DNA of 64,000 nucleotides from Antarcticibacterium arcticum (GTDB taxonomy: Bacteria; Bacteroidota; Bacteroidia; Flavobacteriales; Flavobacteriaceae): NCBI RefSeq assembly GCF_007993795.1, contig NZ_CP042476.1, forward strand, positions 1,798,001-1,862,000, in the 5' to 3' direction. Positions within the stretch are counted from its first letter, which is position 1. Each line of letters starts with the position of its first letter. A model generated the notes under the pieces. The model saw nothing but the letters and a program-made list of their open reading frames with translations. It was not told the origin of the DNA and did not search any database. A program made the translations under genes and the position numbers. Shown here in pieces: positions 59,460 through 64,000 of the stretch.

Positions 59460-60530
59460 TTAAACAAATTTATACATCTGGATTACCTGAGTTATAACAA
59501 TTTCTGCCGAATAATTATTACTCACATAATTTTGCAATAAGAGACCGTTTTTTTTGCACAGGTTATTATCTTCCGTATATATTCTTATTCCGATTGCTAA
59601 TGCAGAAGAATCTTTTGAAGGGATAACTAATCCTCGGTTTGATATTATATTTTTACATTTTCCCACGCTTGTGCAAATAACCGGTAAACCGGCCATACCA
59701 TATTCAAGTAGAGCTAAGGGTAAGCCCTCAGAACGTGAAGATAATACACCAAGATCAGCTTGTTCCAATAAAGATATTATTTTCTGTTGAGTTCCATAAT
59801 AAAAGATTTTTTCTTTCAAGGGTGAATTTTCAATTACTTTAAAAACAGATTTGGAATATGCAGTCCCGGGATCTTCCCCAACAAGATGCAAAGTTATCCC
59901 AAGAGCCGGCTTCAGCATCTCAAAGGCTCTAAGCAAATTTAAATGGTCTTTTTGAGGCCTGATATTCGCTACACAAATGATCTTAAAATCATCAGCATTT
60001 CCCCTTAGGGTAATTTTAGCGGTAGGCGTTGGATCAGGTTCAGGAATAAAATTCTTGATCTCAATAACCTTCTTACAATCCAGGTTTTTATTTGCCCATT
60101 CTTTCAGACTTGTATTCACAGAAATGATCCCTGCGAATAATACTGAAAACCTTTTTAAAACCTTATATTCCCTTGCTTCCTGATTTTCGTTTTCACCGTA
60201 ATGGTCATGCCAGATAAGTTTGAATTTGCATCCCGATAATTTCAGGAGTCCTGCCAGGAAAAAGGAAGTGCTGTGGGCGTGGACAATAACAATTTTATTT
60301 TTCCTGATATATTTTCTAAGCTTCAAAATTGCATTAGGATCCAGACTGGATTTCTTATTCAAGTATAGATATCCCACTTCCGGCTTCAACTCATCCTTTA
60401 ACATCCCCTCCTGCCTCGTACAACACAAAAAAGATCCCTCCACGTGCGGCACCAAAGCATTGGCAATATTCACTGCCATCTTCTCTGCCCCGCCCGGCCT
60501 TAAACTGTCTATTAGTTGCAGTACTCTCAT
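59460..60530 (-). CDS. Glycosyltransferase family 4 (GT4)
   Basis: 356 aa. MRVLQLIDSLRPGGAEKMAVNIANAL gives the GT4 N-domain with GGAE. The C-domain has NIRPQKDHLNLLRAFEML, GVLSSRSEGLPLALLEYGMAGLPVICTSVGK with the E-x7-E motif. The start overlaps the stop of the preceding gene by 4 nt (ATGA). It probably adds a sugar to the lipid-linked repeat. Confidence 0.92.
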   Translation of the reverse strand: MRVLQLIDSLRPGGAEKMAVNIANALVPHVEGSFLCCTRQEGMLKDELKPEVGYLYLNKKSSLDPNAILKLRKYIRKNKIVIVHAHSTSFFLAGLLKLSGCKFKLIWHDHYGENENQEAREYKVLKRFSVLFAGIISVNTSLKEWANKNLDCKKVIEIKNFIPEPDPTPTAKITLRGNADDFKIICVANIRPQKDHLNLLRAFEMLKPALGITLHLVGEDPGTAYSKSVFKVIENSPLKEKIFYYGTQQKIISLLEQADLGVLSSRSEGLPLALLEYGMAGLPVICTSVGKCKNIISNRGLVIPSKDSSALAIGIRIYTEDNNLCKKNGLLLQNYVSNNYSAEIVITQVIQMYKFV

Positions 60531-61956
60531 CCCTCTACCCCGCCTCTCCCGAAGGAAGAGGAACTTTTATTATTCGAAACCTTATCGCTCTTTAAAATTT
60601 CTTTTATTGCATTTTCAAACTTTTCTAAGGTATATTGTTGTGACCACTCCTGCGCTTCCATTGACATACGCCTCATCTCTTCCGGATCTTTAAGAAGTTC
60701 AATTATCTTTTGGACCGTTTCTTCTAACATGTACTGACTCTCATTTTTACCAGACGTCACTTCGAGCCTGCCTTGCCGGTAGGCAGGTGTTTCAGAAAAC
60801 CCGGTTCTCGATACATTTCCCCGTTCTCCTTCCGGAGAATCGGGTAAACACTCAAACTGACGGTTTTTCTGAAATGTATCGAGAAGTCCACTTTCCACTC
60901 CTCCTAACCCGTCCTGACTATCCTCTTTCCACTTTCCTCTTTCCACTTTTACCTCCGGAATCAAAATCCCCCTTTTAGTAATGGTGACATTTTTGCCTCC
61001 CCCTTTGGGGGCGGGGGGGCTGCTAGCATCCAAGGTACACAACTCACCGCTGTCGCGATCGGGATACACCCAAAGAACATAGCCTCTGCAACCGCTTTGG
61101 GCCAGCCTTCGCTTTTTGAGGCAAGGATAAGAAAGTGTGCATCTTTATAATGCTGTTTTAAAACATCAAGCGGCTGATTTCCATGAAGATGGATATAATC
61201 CTTATTTTTAGCTACCTTTTCCAAATCATTTTTTAGTGGCCCGTCCCCGTATATATGTATTTCTGCCGGAATGCTTCTATTATTTAAAGCTTCAACTAGT
61301 TTTATGGCAAATGAAGGTTGCTTTCCTATTACCAAACCGCCGACAAACAGAAATTTATATGGCGACTTAAAATCTTTTATGACTACTTCTTTTTCGCTTT
61401 CTTTAAAAGAAGCGGTGAAAAATGGCAGAATATTTTTTGTTTGATTCGGCCATTTCCCATACACCAGAACCGTCATATTGCGGGTTAAAATTGTATTGCT
61501 TAATATCCATTTCTGTAGTTTATAGGACCAGGGCTGTTTTGCTTCCGGATCCCAGTTGCCGGCGTATTTTGCGGTCTTTGGTTTGTGCGGAAAAAAGATT
61601 TGTAATAAACATCCAATTAATCCTATATTCCCGGGACAGCGGAGATGCACATGTTCGGCTCGCAGCATTGAATTAAATACTTTTAAAAATATTAAAGGTA
61701 ATTTCCAAAAAGAACTTGAAATTGATTTAAAGGTCAAAAGGTGGACGGAAGGTATTGCAGAAAAAACCAGTTTCTGATGCTGATAATATTCACCCCCATT
61801 TACTTCGATTGTTGAACACTTTTTTAGTGGCGCAACTATCTCTACCTTTCCTACATGCTTTAACCAAATATTCATCTCTCTTATGTAAGGCGCATATGCC
61901 ACGAATTTTTCCTTCTCGATAGTATGTAGCACATGAGTAAATATAGAAAATGACAT
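60527..61956 (-). pseudogene. Glycosyltransferase (GT4) with repeat DNA inserted; frame broken as sequenced
   Basis: The main frame (61956 down to 60961) encodes a GT4 through DAHFLILASKSEGWPKAVAEAMFFGCIPIATAVSCVPWML. It then runs into repeat DNA and stops. A second frame (from about 61069 down to 60527) carries the rest: RGILIPE, and later QYMLEETVQKIIELLKDPEEM and the ending ENAIKEILK. One more C in the run matching 61013-61019 would join them to a protein of about 476 aa, about 90 residues over the usual length. The extra residues come from repeats (see 60745-61030). The second frame's stop overlaps the next ATG by 4 nt, so its frame is native. Confidence 0.8.
60745..61030. repeat. Repeat DNA inserted in the glycosyltransferase gene
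   Basis: About 60975-61030 is a G/C-rich palindromic piece around CCCCCTTTGGGGG. About 60762-60955 contains a REP palindrome CCTGCCTTGCCGGTAGGCAGG (written 60764-60784), a GATACATTT / AAATGTATC inverted pair (60816, 60872), and nine in-phase heptamers at 60891-60953 (CTTTCCA/TTTCCAC type). Between them RGILIPE is native coding sequence. Confidence 0.8.
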
Positions 61957-62006
61957 TATTTAGTTATTTGGATATTCCTATTATAGAGGCAAAAAATGAA
62001 GATCTA

Positions 62007-62930
62007 TTAAATTATTATATAATTATAAAAAGGATTGATTGCATTTAAAAAAATGGTCTGAGAGAATTTGTTCTTCGAACCAGAATATTGCTTAGGAATA
62101 CAAAACCAATTTTTATTTGGTTGATTAACAAATTCAGATGGCACTACTTCTTTTATCCCTAATTTTTGAATGTAATATACTTCATATTGCATTTCTATTA
62201 ATTTCTCATATAACTGAGTAACTGATATTTTTGCTCTTTTTTCCAATAAATTCTTATTTGCTTCTATTATTAAAAAAGGCTTATGTTTATTAATCAGATT
62301 TAACCCACCCTTCAATACGTTATAATCAAATCCTTCTACATCTGTTATTATTAAAGCACAAGATGATATAGTAGAAAATTCCTGATCTAAGGTTATAACT
62401 TTTATTTCTTTTGTATTATTTTCTTGATGATTTGTTATAAAGCCAGACCCCGATCTATTTTCAGGAGGAAATTTGAAATTTGCAATTCCAGAATAATCAG
62501 AAACAAGGCAGTTATACAAATGAAGATTATTAAAATTATTGTCCTTTTTAATTTGTTTTAAAGCTTCGAAATTTTGGGGAACAGGCTCAAAAGCGTGGAC
62601 CATATTGAATTGATTTATCTTCGCGAGGGAAATGGTTTCGGTGCCTATATTAGCACCCACTTCTATAAAGTCCCCTTTTTTAACTTTTAGAACACTTTTA
62701 GCCAAAACTATATTCCTCCAATCAAAATAACCGTGAACAAAAAATTTAAAGGCATGGAAATCTTTGGTATTGCTTCGAAAGACCCCTCCCGTAAAAGATC
62801 TTCTTTCAAAATCCATTGCCATTTCCTCTGCCTCTTGATTACTAATTAACTTTTTTCTTACCTGTTGAGCAACAATGGGGGGTAAAAATTTGCAAATCCA
62901 CCGTACCGTTTTTAACCTGCTATTTTTCAT
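62007..62930 (-). CDS. FkbM family methyltransferase
   Basis: 307 aa. SAM-binding motif I is GDFIEVGANIGTETISLAKI, followed by HAFEPVPQNFEAL and a conserved IITDVEGFDYNVLKGGL. FkbM enzymes methylate sugar hydroxyls or similar groups. The start overlaps the preceding glycosyltransferase by 4 nt (ATGA). The region is visibly AT-richer than the housekeeping genes, as is common for polysaccharide loci. Target is unknown. Confidence 0.92.
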   Translation of the reverse strand: MKNSRLKTVRWICKFLPPIVAQQVRKKLISNQEAEEMAMDFERRSFTGGVFRSNTKDFHAFKFFVHGYFDWRNIVLAKSVLKVKKGDFIEVGANIGTETISLAKINQFNMVHAFEPVPQNFEALKQIKKDNNFNNLHLYNCLVSDYSGIANFKFPPENRSGSGFITNHQENNTKEIKVITLDQEFSTISSCALIITDVEGFDYNVLKGGLNLINKHKPFLIIEANKNLLEKRAKISVTQLYEKLIEMQYEVYYIQKLGIKEVVPSEFVNQPNKNWFCIPKQYSGSKNKFSQTIFLNAINPFYNYIII

Positions 62931-64000
62931 ACACTTGCTAAATCGGATATTTTAAGGACTAATTTCTGTGTTGATTTTTTTATTTCAAATTCCTCTAAGA
63001 ACCGTTGATAGCACCCTTCACTAAAGTTTTTACGCAATTCTGGATTTCCAAGCAATTTTATTAAATTGAAAGCTAAATCTTCCGAATTTCCTGGCTCAAA
63101 CAGAAAACCGTCCTTGCCGTCTCTTACAATCTCCGCAATCCCAGAGGTGTTCGACCCCACGACAGGTGTTTTAACTGAAAAGCTTTCAATAACAACAAAC
63201 CCAAAGGCTTCCACCAGCGATGGCACAACGGTACAATAGGCTTCAGAAAATTCCTCAAGAACACATATTTTAGGTCGATTACCCAAGAAAGATATGCTTT
63301 TCCCAATTTCAAGGACTTCTGCCTTTGCCTTCAGATCTTTTATTTCCTTTCCTTCCAACTCTCCACCTACAAGCACAAGATTAACATCCGGAAATTTAGA
63401 AATGACCAACGGCATAGCTTGAAGTAAGGTCAAAACTCCTTTAGATGGATGCATTCTGCCAACATAAACAATTTTATTTTTAATAATATTATTGGTTCTA
63501 TCTAAAGGCTGTTTCACTGCATTATAGACGACTTCAATTTTAATCTCCGGCACTCCAAAATTTTGCACTAAATCTAATTTTGTAGCTTTAGAATTGGCGA
63601 ATATGTGGGTGGCTAACTTATAAACATATTTTTTACGCATTTGCAAACTTTTTTTGGATGCAAATTGAGCTGAAATAGTACGGCTCCAGGCTATTCTTGT
63701 TTTTACCCCTAGCAGGAAACCTACGATAAGAAACATATTAACTGATCCAAAAACCGATAACATTATTTCAGGTCGGTATCTTTTAACCATCTGGATTAAA
63801 AACCTTAAATCACTCCAATTTGTTGGTCTTTTTGAAGGCCATTTAAAAATCTTAATTTTTGAAGAAATTCCTTCAGGCCTAACTTTTTTTCCGTCTGTAA
63901 TAATGATAACCTGGAACTCTGCCGCTAAACGGTTCGATAATTCACTGAAATAATCAGACACTGAAGATTCTGCAATTGTAAACGAAAGAAATATTGTTCT
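62927..64000 (-). CDS. Glycosyltransferase family 4, 5' partial
   Basis: The frame is open to the window edge (visible start RTIFLSFTIAESSVSDYFSEL), so the true start is outside. GT4 C-domain motifs are clear: VVYNAVKQPLD, IVYVGRMHPSKGVLTLLQAM, VPSLVEAFGFVVIESFSVKTPVVGS with E-x7-E, and GKDGFLFEPGN. The GTG at 63961 is internal. It is the most upstream visible gene of the leftward polysaccharide operon. Confidence 0.92.
   Translation of the reverse strand, partial: RTIFLSFTIAESSVSDYFSELSNRLAAEFQVIIITDGKKVRPEGISSKIKIFKWPSKRPTNWSDLRFLIQMVKRYRPEIMLSVFGSVNMFLIVGFLLGVKTRIAWSRTISAQFASKKSLQMRKKYVYKLATHIFANSKATKLDLVQNFGVPEIKIEVVYNAVKQPLDRTNNIIKNKIVYVGRMHPSKGVLTLLQAMPLVISKFPDVNLVLVGGELEGKEIKDLKAKAEVLEIGKSISFLGNRPKICVLEEFSEAYCTVVPSLVEAFGFVVIESFSVKTPVVGSNTSGIAEIVRDGKDGFLFEPGNSEDLAFNLIKLLGNPELRKNFSEGCYQRFLEEFEIKKSTQKLVLKISDLASV

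Overview
The window looks like chromosome from a marine-type Flavobacteriaceae member (Bacteroidota). The evidence is the gene content (a SusC-type DEVVVVGYG motif, DUF1573-YajC, DUF3276, a leucine dehydrogenase, lipoprotein-rich envelope genes), a tmRNA encoding the tag GENNYALAA, and promoters of the Bacteroidota type (TTTG / TAnnTTTG) instead of -35/-10 boxes. I cannot fix the genus from this sequence alone.

Layout. 0-3 kb: the end of an MscS-like membrane protein, a secreted endonuclease/phosphatase-family protein and a saccharopine/alanine dehydrogenase-like oxidoreductase. 3-3.8 kb: tmRNA (ssrA) followed by tandem degenerate copies of its own 3' end and terminator. 3.9-10.4 kb: a giant alpha-2-macroglobulin-like protein with a TonB-receptor plug module at the position of the bait region. 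11.3-18.1 kb: a sigma-54-type two-component pair followed by a stress/starvation-like set (a Cys-rich micro-protein, a frame-broken glutamate dehydrogenase, a GreA/Rnk-like factor, a universal stress protein, a cyclase-like DUF2652 protein). 18.2-23 kb: a leftward YceI / Rossmann protein / FrnE-DsbA / YceI / DoxX series with a Crp/Fnr regulator and a pirin. A well-spaced promoter with a CRP-like operator lies in front of the series. 23-36 kb: housekeeping and envelope genes (tonB, galM, yajC, nusB, leucine dehydrogenase, an ABC exporter, an M14 peptidase). 36-54.6 kb: ordinary genes (a TonB receptor, recQ, kpsF-tatC, lptB, pssA, lnt) whose intergenic spaces are full of repeats. 54.6-64 kb: a leftward exopolysaccharide/O-antigen operon with a priming glycosylphosphotransferase, five glycosyltransferases, a Wzy-like polymerase and an FkbM methyltransferase.

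The most unusual content is the repeat DNA between 36 and 61 kb. (1) At least ten intergenic arrays use different words but share a strict 7-nt period; one runs 42 heptamers without an indel. (2) A four-helix-bundle (S23/Avd-like) gene sits between inverted arrays of the same heptamer. (3) A DUF559 endonuclease gene is embedded in a tandem array of about 125-bp units that look like internally deleted copies of the element carrying the gene. (4) A glycosyltransferase gene has taken up heptamer and palindromic repeat DNA inside its coding region. Together these suggest small ORF/repeat partnerships comparable in logic to RAYT/REP systems, although no mechanism can be shown from sequence alone.

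Three genes (glutamate dehydrogenase, a cyclophilin-FKBP fusion and a glycosyltransferase) each carry a break that one extra G in a G/C homopolymer would repair. That pattern should be read as possible sequencing undercalls until checked.
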